Under the pieces are notes generated by a model, which had not been told where the DNA came from, ran no database searches, and worked only from the letters and a program-made list of their open reading frames with translations. The translations under genes were made by a program, and so were the position numbers. A DNA stretch of 64,000 nucleotides from GCA-2684655 sp045105235 (GTDB lineage Bacteria; Planctomycetota; UBA1135; UBA2386). The number at the start of each line of letters is the position of its first letter. Within the stretch, counting starts at the first letter, position 1. Below, one piece after another: positions 7,050 to 16,001 of this stretch. The DNA is taken from NCBI GenBank assembly GCA_045105235.1, contig JBGCDH010000011.1:1-64000 (forward strand), written 5' to 3'.

Positions 7050-10000
7050 CTACAGCGGCGAGCCGCAGGTCAGGAACGTCCCGTTCGAGAACGTTAGCGA
7101 ACCCGGCTCGTCCGCATCGATGGCCAACCACTGGCCATAGACGCGGAAGCCAACAAGGCCCGGGTTGTTCGGAATCGTCAGGTCGTGCGTCGCCTCACCC
7201 GTGGCGCTCGTCGGCTTCGACAGCGTGACGATGGAGTTCTGCAGCGCCAGGCAGTTGGTAAAGCCCGAACCTGTCAAGTCCAGCGGGAACGGAGCGCCGT
7301 TGTTCACGGCTAGGCCGATAAACGCGACCGAGCTCGGCGGCGCGCCGCCGACTTCGAACGTAAACGTCTCGCCAAGCGCGCTGCTGCCCGAGTGACCCGC
7401 TGCCAGCGAACCACACGACGACCCAATTTCGTTGGCGCTCGCGCAGCCAAACTCAACGCGGATCCGTGCACCTGAAGTATCGACCGAACCCGTGGCCGGG
7501 CTCGCTAGATCCCAGACCGCGCTGTAGACACGCGGCCGGTTGGATTCGCGCCAGAAGCCGCCAACCGCGGTCTGGACGTTGCCCCGAGCAAGGATCTCGA
7601 CGACGACGTCGGACGTGCCATTGTAGGCGAATGGTTGCTGCAGGCCGATGCTCTCCCACTGACCGTCTGAATAGTTCCAAGTGTAGAAGTTGGAGCTGTG
7701 CACAACCGAGCTACCCGAGATGTTCGCCGCAAAATTCGCCGCCATCGTGTAGCCCGCCGGGCGATGCGCCATGCGAATCTGCAGGTTCGAGTTGTAGTGC
7801 GAACCACTCGCACTGCCGGCAAAGCCCAGGTCGGTGATGTTGCCCGCCGCGCCGAGCTCACTGCTGCGCAACAAAACCTGGTAGCGCATATTCTGGGCCG
7901 TCGCGGTGGTCGGCCGATACTTCAGCGACACGTTGGCCGTGCGCGGCGTGAAGACGCCACCCGTAAAGAGACCGTTGCTGCCCGCACCCGCATCGATTTG
8001 GAGATTGGCGTCCACGTAGGAGTTGGCGCCATTGGTGTAGCGGTGGTTGAAGTCCGTTGCGTGAATCGCAAAGGCATAAGAGCCCGCGCTCAAACGGAAC
8101 GGCTGGGCCAAGTCGATCTGGCTCGCGACGTCAGCGCCAGCCGCGCTACCGCTGCCAGCCGTGCGAGCCGTCCATGCACCGGGCGTGCCTTCCGAGCCAA
8201 CGTGACTGCCAGACTTCGAGTAGAGGTCGATATGCAGCGGAGTGCCGACAGCCGTGTTGGTGTTGACCATGACACTGTGGATCCAAACCGGGTTGGCCAC
8301 GGTGACGTCAAAGTAGACGGTGCCGCCGATCGAACCACCGTTGTCAGAGGCATAGACCGTGTCGAGCGTCGTCGGCGAGTAGCCGCCCCACGGGAAGAAG
8401 TTCGACGTCGTGCCCGTTGGGCTTGGATCCGGCAAGTAGACCGCGCAGGCAGCACCCGCGTTTACGACACCGCCATTGACCACGAGAGCGTAGGTCGCGT
8501 CAGTTGCCGCCGTCGCCAGGTGCGCATCTTGCGTCACCGTCGGCGCCGTGATCTCGACCGTCCACGTGCCCGACTGCGGCGTGTCGATCACGACAACCTC
8601 GACGGTGTCGCGGGTGTCGGCACTGCCGCCCGACGTCGACTGATTGGCTTGGCCGGCGCCGTCGAGCCCGTTGTTGCCCCAGTATGACACGCCGCTCGGC
8701 GACGTAACGCGCATCGTCAGGTCGTTGATACGATCGAACGCCGCGGCAGGGTTGCCGGCCGGATCGACGTAGGTCATCACGAACTTGACGATCGACTCGC
8801 CCGATGCCACATCGAAGTCATAGGTGTGGGTCGCGCCCTGCACGATCGGCTTGTCCTCCGGGATGATCGTGATCTTGTCCCGACGGTCATACATGTTTTG
8901 CAGGCTCGGGAAGCCCCAGCCGACGTGCTCGCGGCGGTTGTCGCTCGCGGTCGGCGTGTACATGTTTGCCGCGGCAATCTGCAGCGCCTTCAGCGTCTGC
9001 GCGAGAGGCCGATTCTGGAACCTCGTGCCACTCGCAACCGGCAGATCCACCTGGAACAAGCCGTCGGTGTACATCTGGATCGCAAGCGCGTTGTGCCCAG
9101 CAATGATCGGGGTCGCACCGGAAGTGCCACCGAACGAACCCGTCCAGTTGCCACTCGAATAGCCAGCGGATCCGGTGCGGTCCGAGGTGCCGATCGAGTC
9201 GTAGTAGGCGGCGAGGTCTGGCTTGCTGCGGGTGTCCTGCGCAGGGCCTGTCGAGCCGCTGTTGTTCCAGCTGTCATTGGCCGGGTTGCTATCGTCGTAG
9301 TGACGCACACCGCCAACGGAGATGATGTTTTTGCCCCAGGCCTGCGGGCGAGAATCCTGGTTGCCGGCGTTGGACTGCGACTGCGTCCACGGGATGCGAT
9401 GGTCGAAGACGATGTCGTCCGCATCGGCCGATACCGACGTGTAGAAGAAGGTCCGCGCGTTGCCCCACGAGGCCGTTGTAAACATCACCTCGTCGTTGTT
9501 GACGAGGTCGCCGATGATCGTGTTGCGTGCCGGCGACGTTGCGCAGGTAGCACTCGTCGACGACACGTAGGTCGTGTAGAAGCCGACCGCATCGGGAGCC
9601 ATACCGCGCACGGCCGCATTGCTCGTGCCGTTGCCGAAGATGATGCCAGCGGTCGCGTGACCGTGGCTCGCGGCGGCGCTGCACGCAGCTGGACCACGCT
9701 GCTGGATCGGCGTCGTAAAGTCGGGGTGCGTGCCTTCGACGCCCTCGTAGACGTGACCGCGCACACCAGAACCCGTATAGCCACCAACGGACTCCACGTA
9801 GTTGCCGCCGCCCTGAATGCGGGCGTTGTCCATGTCTTCTTCCGTGTCCGACCAGCGGTCGATCCACAGAACTTCGTCGAGCTGAGCTGCACGCAGCAGC
9901 TGGGCCTGATTCAAATCCGCAGTAAACAGCAGGCCGCCGTCATGCGTGTTGACGACTTCGCCGCCCATCGCCTGGATTTCCGCCGCCAAAGCGGGCTTGT

Positions 10001-10469
10001 CCGCGCGCTTGTCAACCATCACGAGGTTGTAGCGTCGCGTGGGCACGCCGTTCGCTGCGAGCAGCTCACGGAGCAAGAACGGCTCCAAGCGATAGGCCGG
10101 CTCGTAGGGCCCCACCCAGCGCACAGCGTTGAGCTCATAGAGAGCCATCGCGCCGTCCCGCATCTCAACGATGTGGCAATCGTGCGGCAGGTAGCCGCGA
10201 ATCGCCCCGCCTAGGTCTTCCACCGCACGCCGGTCGGCGTCCGTGGGCGTCGCGTGGAACTGCACGATGTGCAGATGCACGTTTGCGCCAGCACGTAGAT
10301 TTGCCGGCAGCGTCGGCAGGCCCACCAATGGGTCAAACTGCGCGTAGTCGAGCATCACACGCGGATCGGAGGACGGTTTCGGCGCAGCGTCACCAGCTTG
10401 AGGCAGCCCTTGGGCGGGCGCAAACGCCGCAACCACACTGGCTGCGAGAACGGGGAGGGTTCTAAACAT
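7050..10469 (-). CDS. Secreted S8 (subtilisin-like) family protein with C-terminal beta domains
   Basis: A 1139-residue protein with a signal peptide (MFRTLPVLAASVVAAFAPAQ). A propeptide-like region lies at about 40-200 and the S8 domain at about 220-560: His269 in SHGHATAG and Ser450 in GGTSGATP are intact. The usual catalytic Asp is replaced by Glu242 in VYEGVEGTHPDF, so activity is uncertain. A P/homoB-like beta domain follows (THTYDFDVASG, then DLTMRVTSPSG), then a long beta region. The C-terminal module (GFTNCLAL, later PNNPGLVGF) resembles the ends of other secreted proteins in this window. No Shine-Dalgarno precedes the ATG; the leader is described separately. Confidence 0.85.
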   Translation of the reverse strand: MFRTLPVLAASVVAAFAPAQGLPQAGDAAPKPSSDPRVMLDYAQFDPLVGLPTLPANLRAGANVHLHIVQFHATPTDADRRAVEDLGGAIRGYLPHDCHIVEMRDGAMALYELNAVRWVGPYEPAYRLEPFLLRELLAANGVPTRRYNLVMVDKRADKPALAAEIQAMGGEVVNTHDGGLLFTADLNQAQLLRAAQLDEVLWIDRWSDTEEDMDNARIQGGGNYVESVGGYTGSGVRGHVYEGVEGTHPDFTTPIQQRGPAACSAAASHGHATAGIIFGNGTSNAAVRGMAPDAVGFYTTYVSSTSATCATSPARNTIIGDLVNNDEVMFTTASWGNARTFFYTSVSADADDIVFDHRIPWTQSQSNAGNQDSRPQAWGKNIISVGGVRHYDDSNPANDSWNNSGSTGPAQDTRSKPDLAAYYDSIGTSDRTGSAGYSSGNWTGSFGGTSGATPIIAGHNALAIQMYTDGLFQVDLPVASGTRFQNRPLAQTLKALQIAAANMYTPTASDNRREHVGWGFPSLQNMYDRRDKITIIPEDKPIVQGATHTYDFDVASGESIVKFVMTYVDPAGNPAAAFDRINDLTMRVTSPSGVSYWGNNGLDGAGQANQSTSGGSADTRDTVEVVVIDTPQSGTWTVEITAPTVTQDAHLATAATDATYALVVNGGVVNAGAACAVYLPDPSPTGTTSNFFPWGGYSPTTLDTVYASDNGGSIGGTVYFDVTVANPVWIHSVMVNTNTAVGTPLHIDLYSKSGSHVGSEGTPGAWTARTAGSGSAAGADVASQIDLAQPFRLSAGSYAFAIHATDFNHRYTNGANSYVDANLQIDAGAGSNGLFTGGVFTPRTANVSLKYRPTTATAQNMRYQVLLRSSELGAAGNITDLGFAGSASGSHYNSNLQIRMAHRPAGYTMAANFAANISGSSVVHSSNFYTWNYSDGQWESIGLQQPFAYNGTSDVVVEILARGNVQTAVGGFWRESNRPRVYSAVWDLASPATGSVDTSGARIRVEFGCASANEIGSSCGSLAAGHSGSSALGETFTFEVGGAPPSSVAFIGLAVNNGAPFPLDLTGSGFTNCLALQNSIVTLSKPTSATGEATHDLTIPNNPGLVGFRVYGQWLAIDADEPGSLTFSNGTFLTCGSPL

Positions 10470-10550
10470 GAGGGAACTGAGAACGGGGGTTACGAGACGG
10501 ACGGTTCCTGGCCACCGGTTGGACGATCGCCGCCACCGTCTCAGTTCCGC
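10470..10550 (-). promoter_or_regulatory. Possible two-state leader (translation switch) of the S8 protease gene
   Basis: In the leftward transcript, a segment reading GGAACTGAGACGG (10536-10548) can pair with two partners. One is TCTCAGTTCC at 10473-10482, four bases before the start codon (10 perfect pairs). The other is CCGTCTC at 10494-10500 (7 perfect pairs). The two pairings use overlapping bases, so they exclude each other, and one of them closes right next to the ATG. No known riboswitch class is recognised. Function is inferred only. Confidence 0.35.
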
Positions 10551-10638
10551 GGCGCTGACTCGCGCACGCCAATTTTTCTTCACCCAACCGCATCAGCAGC
10601 ATCGCGCAGGCCGCAACCGCAACTGGCATGCCAGGGCG

Positions 10639-11496
10639 CTAACCCAGGGCGTCCCGCCGCGAATGCACGTCGGGGAAATATCGGCGCATCAGGGCGCCGC
10701 AGAGCTGTTGAACGCGCTCTTCGAGGTAGCCCGGATCGACACGATCGAGCAGGCCGTGCTTGGACCTGGCGAGGCCTTGCGCACGAAAGCCTGGCGCGAT
10801 CAGCTCAGCGGAGAGACCAGCAAACTCCGCAATGCGCTCGAGGCTGTCGGAGATCTCGCTTGTTTTCAGAACCAAGAGGCGCGCGGCGGGAACCGACCGC
10901 AGCACCGCTTCGTTGTGTCTCACCCACGCGGACAAGTAGCTGTCAATGCTCAGCAAGTCGTAGGTGCGCAGGAAGCTGTCGAACTCACTGTATTCAACGC
11001 TCCCCGACGCAAGGTAGAACTCAATATATTCCCGATCGATCCGCGACCAGCTTCCGGTATTTACCGAGTGGTTCATCGCCGAGTCCATCCAAGAATAGCA
11101 GTCGCGAATCGTCAACAGAAAGCGCGCGTCGGGAAACTCTGCCTGAATCGCCTCCAGCAAAAACGCGTTGACGTGTGACGCATCAACATCCAGCTGCAGG
11201 CGAGCGTCCCTACGCCGAACGAAACCACGTAACTCCGCAAGCGAAAGCCCCCCTCGCTGGTGTGCGACAACTCGCCTCATGGCCTCGCGCAGCCGTGGCT
11301 CGTGCCGCGAGCGAACCGGCCGAGCAAAGATCGCAGCGACGGAATGGGTCCCAGTACGCGGCGCGCCAACGCCATAGAGCCGCGTCAGCCGCACTCTCGG
11401 ACGACGCGCCAAAACGCTGGCAAGTCGGCCCAGCAGCGTTTGCTGTGGATGGAGATCTCGCGGATGCGAGCCTGACTGCCTGGGATCGATCGCCAT
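10639..11496 (-). CDS. Sulfotransferase family protein
   Basis: A 285-residue protein. The PAPS 5'-phosphosulfate loop is GVGAPRTGTHS at about residues 42-52, and the 3'-phosphate-binding segment is ARFLLTIRDCYSWMDS, with the conserved Arg and Ser. These are the two hallmarks of the sulfotransferase fold. It lies divergent from the exopolysaccharide operon that begins at 11754, and a second sulfotransferase closes that operon at 20890, so the likely acceptor is the exported polysaccharide or a sugar within it. The start (MAIDPRQ) was chosen over an in-frame extension of 54 residues that is low in recognisable structure; no clear ribosome-binding site supports either. Confidence 0.75.
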   Translation of the reverse strand: MAIDPRQSGSHPRDLHPQQTLLGRLASVLARRPRVRLTRLYGVGAPRTGTHSVAAIFARPVRSRHEPRLREAMRRVVAHQRGGLSLAELRGFVRRRDARLQLDVDASHVNAFLLEAIQAEFPDARFLLTIRDCYSWMDSAMNHSVNTGSWSRIDREYIEFYLASGSVEYSEFDSFLRTYDLLSIDSYLSAWVRHNEAVLRSVPAARLLVLKTSEISDSLERIAEFAGLSAELIAPGFRAQGLARSKHGLLDRVDPGYLEERVQQLCGALMRRYFPDVHSRRDALG

Positions 11497-11753
11497 GTTG
11501 ATGCGCAGCTGCGAGTGTCTTGCCGCGACTCGCGACACGGAGTCGGAGACGTGCTCGCTTGACCAGCATCCGACGACGCCTGCGCGTTCGGCAAAGGAAA
11601 TCCCCTTAGCACCGAAGGGGAATCGACGGACTCCGCCAGCACGTGCCCCTTCGCTCAACGGCGGCGCGTAATCGCCTTCGTATGATACGCGAAGAGAAGC
11701 TGAGCTTAAGGCCGAGCGTCGTGTTACCTTCTACTATTCGCCGCTCGCCCGCC
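11497..11753. promoter_or_regulatory. Divergent promoter region of the exopolysaccharide locus, with a short palindrome
   Basis: 257 bases lie between the leftward sulfotransferase and the rightward export lipoprotein gene. They contain an 11-base inverted repeat CGTATGATACG at 11679-11689, about 65 bases before the export gene start, placed where an operator could sit. No confident -35/-10 pair was identified. The frame of the sulfotransferase gene remains open through much of this stretch, so part of it could be coding. Confidence 0.35.
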
Positions 11754-12485
11754 ATGAACCCGTCGACAGTTCTTCTCTGGTTGCTCGCCAGCCTCCTGTG
11801 CCATTCTTGCTCGACGGTCGCCCCCGTTCACACGCAAGAACGGCTCAACGGAATGGACTTCCCCTCGTCACCGCCGAGAACAACCATCGACCCGGGCATG
11901 CTGTTGGAGTTTCGCTTTTTCTATCAGCCTGAGCTCAACGACACCCAAGAGGTCCGCGCCGACGGAGCCGTTGCGCTGGCACTTGTCGGTGACGTCCAAG
12001 TTGCTGGCCTGACGCCGAGCCAAGCCCAGGAGCGCATCCGCGTGCTCTTGGAGAAGCAAATCGCGAACCCTGACGTGACGGTGATCGTGCGCCGAACGAC
12101 GCCCACGAACGTGTTTGTCGGCGGCGAAGTCAACACACCCGGCGCCGTCCCATTTGACGTGAGATTGACGGTCTTCGAAGCCCTCATGATGGCCGGCGGA
12201 TTCAACCTAGACCTCGCCAACGTGCGCAATGTGCTCGTGATCCGAGACGGTGGCGATCGTAGGCAAGGCTACGCAATCGACCTTCAGGCCGAGCTTGAAG
12301 GCGGTCGCGGCACGGCGTTTCGCCTGCAGCCACGGGACATCGTCTACGTGCCGCGCACAGAGATCGCAGACGTCAACCTGTGGATCTCACAGAACATCAA
12401 CAAGATGGTTCCTCAACTTGGCGTGAGCTACTCCGCGCCCGTCGGAAATGGCACCGCGGCGGCCACCACCGCCATCCGCCGATAA
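11754..12485 (+). CDS. Polysaccharide export lipoprotein (Wza/OPX-like)
   Basis: A 243-residue outer-membrane-type export protein. An N-terminal signal (MNPSTVLLWLLASLLCHSC) ends in a probable lipoprotein cysteine. The Poly_export domain follows, with IDPGMLLEFRFF, DGAVALALVGDVQVAGLTP and a VTVIVRR strand; then an SLBB-like domain (NVFVGGEVNTPGAVPF, MMAGGFN) and a terminal DIVYVPRTEI strand. It would provide the outer-membrane exit for the polysaccharide. It is the first gene of the operon and is 22 bases from the Wzz/BY-kinase-like gene. The lipobox is not ideal because two cysteines lie close together. Confidence 0.85.
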   Translation: MNPSTVLLWLLASLLCHSCSTVAPVHTQERLNGMDFPSSPPRTTIDPGMLLEFRFFYQPELNDTQEVRADGAVALALVGDVQVAGLTPSQAQERIRVLLEKQIANPDVTVIVRRTTPTNVFVGGEVNTPGAVPFDVRLTVFEALMMAGGFNLDLANVRNVLVIRDGGDRRQGYAIDLQAELEGGRGTAFRLQPRDIVYVPRTEIADVNLWISQNINKMVPQLGVSYSAPVGNGTAAATTAIRR

Positions 12486-12507
12486 CGCGACGCCCCATCG
12501 AATCGCC

Positions 12508-14559
12508 ATGCGTCCGCTTCTCCATGTTCATTCGCTCTCCGACCTCCTCGCGCTGCTTGCACGCCACTGGGGCAAGATGCTCGCCGTCTTTGCACTCTTT
12601 GTGACGGCAGCTGCGCTCTACGGGATCTACGGCACGAAGATCTATCGAAGCGAAGCTCGCCTGTTGCTCCGGCTCGGCCGCGAAAACTCCAGCATGGATC
12701 CGACGGCGACCGCCTTCCGCTCGGTCAACGTCAGCCAAACGCGGCTCAGCGAGATCAACTCCGAGCTGCAGCTGCTCGACAGTCACGACCTGCGCGAGCG
12801 AGTTGCCGCTTCGGTCGGCGCTGAGCAGATCCTTGGGGATGCGGGCGAAGACGACAAGGACGCGGCGATCCTCTACCTAGAACGCAACGCGCGAGCGCGA
12901 CTCGTCGATGATTCACACGTGCTGGTCATCGAGTTTGAGCACCGCAATCCCGAAGTCGCACGGGTCGTCGTCGAGGCCATGATCGACGTGTTTCAGGAGA
13001 AGCACTTGGCGGCATTCGACTCACCCGGCGCCTACGAGTTCTTGACCGAACAGCTGCGCGAAATCGAAAAGCAGGTCACCGGCAAAGAAGAGCAACTGGC
13101 GCAGCTGCGCATGGATCTCGGCGCAATCGCCGTCGCCGATAGCGAGCGCAATCTACAGACACGACTTGCTGCGATTGAGTCCGCTCACAGCAGCGTTGCT
13201 AGCGAACTCGCCGGCCGCAAAGCTGCTCGGGCTGCGGTGACATCTAGCAGCAAGGTCGAAGCAGCCGTTGTGCCGCTCCGCGCCCAGCTCCAGGAGCTTC
13301 AGGTCGAAGAGCTGCGCTTGCTCGGCAAGGGCTACCGACCGACCAGCACCAGCGTCACGTCTTTGCGCAAGACCATCCGCGAGGTTCAATCGATGCTAAC
13401 CAAGGCAAAGGAAGAACAGCTCGCGATCCTCCAGCAGGAAGAAGAGGGCATCACGAAGGGGCTGACAGCTCGCGTCGAAACGCTGAAGCAGCATGCCGCG
13501 GAAATCCAAACGCAGCTAGCTGGCCTTGGCGCCAAAGCCCTGTCGATGACTCGACTCGAACGCGAGCTCGCGACGCTTCGTGACAACCAAGCCCGGTATG
13601 AGCAGAGCCGCGAGCAGGCCCGCATTGAGAACGCGCTCGGCCAGCAGCACATGACCAACGTCAGCGTTGTGCAGCCCGCACTGCTGCCGCGCCGCCCGGT
13701 GCGCCCAAATCTGATTCTTTGCATCGGAGCAGGCATCATGCTTGGCCTGATGGGAGCCTGCGGCGCGCTGCTGATCGCCGAGTTTGCCGACGATCGAATC
13801 AAGGCGACCGGCGAACTAGGTGCACCGCGCGACGGCCACATCACCACGTCATTGCCGCGCGCATCGGATGCGACCGCAGGTTTGCTTGCGAGCGTCCTGC
13901 GCACGGGAGAAGGCAGCCATTTCATCGCGCAAATGGGCAAGCGCCTGCGGCCCGTGCTGGACCATCTCAGCATGGGAGCGCCCCCGAGCCTGGAAAACCC
14001 GAAAGCCTACGCAGTCACGGGCACCGGCATGGGAGTCGGCTCAACGACGACCGCGATGCTGCTCGCCGCCGCGTTCGCCCGCAAGCACGGCGGCCCTGTG
14101 TTGCTCGTGGACGCAGACTTTGTAACCGCCGGCCTCAGCACGGCACTCGGCCACGACCGACCCGGACTGACAAACCTGGTTGCGCCCGAACCCGGCGAAG
14201 AGTCCGTCGTCATGTGGAGCCTTGGCCAAAACGGGCTCCACTGCGCTGGCATCGGCACGGGCTCCCGCGTGACGGCGGGCGCAGCCGACCCTGGACGCAT
14301 GGTCGCCGTACTGCGCCGTATGCAGCGCAACTACCCGATCATCATCATGGACCTGTCGCCGATCGTCGATCATGCATCGGCCATCAGCATTGCCGGCATG
14401 TGCGATTCCACGGTGGTGGTAGCCGAAGCGGGCGTCACCAAACTTGCGCGGCTGGCCAAGGCCTGCGAGCTGGTCGAAGCGACCGGCTCCTCCGTTTCTA
14501 GCGTCATCCTCAACAAGGCCGCACATTCGATGCAGGACACCGCGCGACTCGTAGGGTGA
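12508..14559 (+). CDS. Polysaccharide co-polymerase: Wzz domain fused to a BY-kinase-like domain lacking the P-loop lysine
   Basis: A 683-residue inner-membrane protein. A first transmembrane segment (MLAVFALFVTAAALYGIYG, about 24-42) leads into a periplasmic Wzz domain with a long coiled coil (about 190-380), a second transmembrane segment near 410-432, and a cytoplasmic ParA/CpsD-like domain. Walker A' (VLLVDADF, about 531-538) and Walker B (IIIMDLSP, about 611-618) are present. The Walker A reads TGTGMGVGSTTT (about 504-515), without the essential Lys. The C-terminus has no tyrosine cluster. It should still control chain length, but autophosphorylation is doubtful. The stop overlaps the GTG of the next gene. 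Confidence 0.85.
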   Translation: MRPLLHVHSLSDLLALLARHWGKMLAVFALFVTAAALYGIYGTKIYRSEARLLLRLGRENSSMDPTATAFRSVNVSQTRLSEINSELQLLDSHDLRERVAASVGAEQILGDAGEDDKDAAILYLERNARARLVDDSHVLVIEFEHRNPEVARVVVEAMIDVFQEKHLAAFDSPGAYEFLTEQLREIEKQVTGKEEQLAQLRMDLGAIAVADSERNLQTRLAAIESAHSSVASELAGRKAARAAVTSSSKVEAAVVPLRAQLQELQVEELRLLGKGYRPTSTSVTSLRKTIREVQSMLTKAKEEQLAILQQEEEGITKGLTARVETLKQHAAEIQTQLAGLGAKALSMTRLERELATLRDNQARYEQSREQARIENALGQQHMTNVSVVQPALLPRRPVRPNLILCIGAGIMLGLMGACGALLIAEFADDRIKATGELGAPRDGHITTSLPRASDATAGLLASVLRTGEGSHFIAQMGKRLRPVLDHLSMGAPPSLENPKAYAVTGTGMGVGSTTTAMLLAAAFARKHGGPVLLVDADFVTAGLSTALGHDRPGLTNLVAPEPGEESVVMWSLGQNGLHCAGIGTGSRVTAGAADPGRMVAVLRRMQRNYPIIIMDLSPIVDHASAISIAGMCDSTVVVAEAGVTKLARLAKACELVEATGSSVSSVILNKAAHSMQDTARLVG

Positions 14560-16001
14560 GCGTTCAGCCAGCCATCAACGAGCCCCTGCCGCGCCCACTT
14601 GGCGCGACATCTGCGGCAACATCACGCCCCGTTGCAAGCGGCTGGACAACACTGCGCACCGCGAGCCCCTGCATTCTCGCCGACACCCTCGCGATGACGG
14701 CAGCAATCGCGCTGCAGTACCGCGACGTGCTCGTCAGCAACCCCGCGCTGTTTGTCCTGATCGCTGCAATCGCAATCGTTGCCGAGCTCGCCGCCGCCTA
14801 CTGGATCGGGCTGCTACCAGGATCCGGTCTGCACCCCGTCACCGAACTTCAGCGCCTATCGCTGATCGGGCTCGGGCTCGCCCTCATCATCCTGATGAGG
14901 GCCGAGTTTCGCTCGGAGTGGTTTGCGCTCCTAGTCGCGCAATCCGTCATCATCTTTGTCTTTGCGGCTTGGCTCATACGCACGCTGCTTCGCGGCCGCC
15001 TCGCCAAGACGGAATGGTGGGGCGAGCGCGCCATCGTCATCGGCATGACGCGATCGGTCGCGGCAACTCACGACGCGATGAACGCGTATCGTCGACAAGG
15101 GCTCCGCGTCGTAGACGTCATCTCACTCTCGAATGCAGCCAACGAGAGCCCCGAAGTCCTGCTCGCGCGCGTGCGCGACGCCGCCCGCCAGCACCAGGCG
15201 ACCTGGATGGTGATGTCTCCTGAAGCGCTGGGACTATCACCATCGGTAGAGTTCTTGGCCGCGGCGATGGCATGCAAAAACGTTTTGCTGCTCACGATGC
15301 TGCCGGGGTGCGCCCCAGGCCTGCAGCGCAAGGCGTTCCCGCTGCTCGGCTACGATGGCCGACACGTCCGCAACGAAGCCATGCACGGTCCTTCGTGCTT
15401 GGTGAAGCGCACCAGCGATTTGGTTGGAGCGATGCTTCTGCTGGTGCTGCTCGCGCCGGTATTTCTATTCCTGATCGTCCTGGTCGCCCTGACGTCCCGC
15501 GGCCCGATTTTCTACGGGCAACGTCGCATTGGCCACCGCGGCAAGAAGATCCGCGTCTGGAAGTTTCGAACCATGGTCATCGACGCGGACGAACGCCTCG
15601 CGGCGCTGCTACAGAGCGACCCGGAAGCACGCGTCGAATGGGACGAGCGTCACAAGCTTCGCCACGACCCGCGCATCACCGTGATCGGAAACTGGCTGCG
15701 GCGCACAAGTCTCGACGAGCTGCCGCAGATCTGGAACGTTTTCACGGGATCGATGAGCTTCGTCGGCCCCCGACCTATCGTGGATGGCGAAGTCGAGCGG
15801 TACGGTCCTTGGTTTCTCTACTACACCGCAATGCGGCCCGGCATCACCGGCCTCTGGCAGGTCTCCGGCCGTGACGACACCGTGTATGCCGAGCGCGTCC
15901 GACTCGACGCGGTCTATGCGGTTTCGTGGTCGCCTTGGCTCGACCTCGCCATTTGCCTCCGAACCATCTTGACGCTCGTACGTCGCGAAGGGGCGCACTA
16001 A
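14556..16001 (+). CDS. Polyprenyl-phosphate sugar-1-phosphate transferase (initiating, WbaP/PssY-like)
   Basis: A 481-residue protein. The N-terminal half has several membrane helices and a CoA-binding-like segment (ERAIVIGMTRSVAA). The C-terminal bac_transf domain starts near residue 285: KRTSDLVGAMLLL, GPIFYGQRRIGHRGKKI, the WKFRTMVIDAD motif, TSLDELPQIWNVFTG and SMSFVGPRP. These are the signatures of enzymes that load the first sugar-1-phosphate onto undecaprenyl phosphate. It starts with GTG overlapping the preceding stop (GTGA). It is the only initiating transferase seen in the locus. Confidence 0.92.
   Translation: MSVQPAINEPLPRPLGATSAATSRPVASGWTTLRTASPCILADTLAMTAAIALQYRDVLVSNPALFVLIAAIAIVAELAAAYWIGLLPGSGLHPVTELQRLSLIGLGLALIILMRAEFRSEWFALLVAQSVIIFVFAAWLIRTLLRGRLAKTEWWGERAIVIGMTRSVAATHDAMNAYRRQGLRVVDVISLSNAANESPEVLLARVRDAARQHQATWMVMSPEALGLSPSVEFLAAAMACKNVLLLTMLPGCAPGLQRKAFPLLGYDGRHVRNEAMHGPSCLVKRTSDLVGAMLLLVLLAPVFLFLIVLVALTSRGPIFYGQRRIGHRGKKIRVWKFRTMVIDADERLAALLQSDPEARVEWDERHKLRHDPRITVIGNWLRRTSLDELPQIWNVFTGSMSFVGPRPIVDGEVERYGPWFLYYTAMRPGITGLWQVSGRDDTVYAERVRLDAVYAVSWSPWLDLAICLRTILTLVRREGAH

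Noticed and set aside
8826..10214. Long open frame on the + strand opposite the subtilase gene
   Set aside because: It is antiparallel to a strongly supported protease gene and reads as Arg/Val/Ala-rich, domain-free sequence, as expected from a high-GC shadow.
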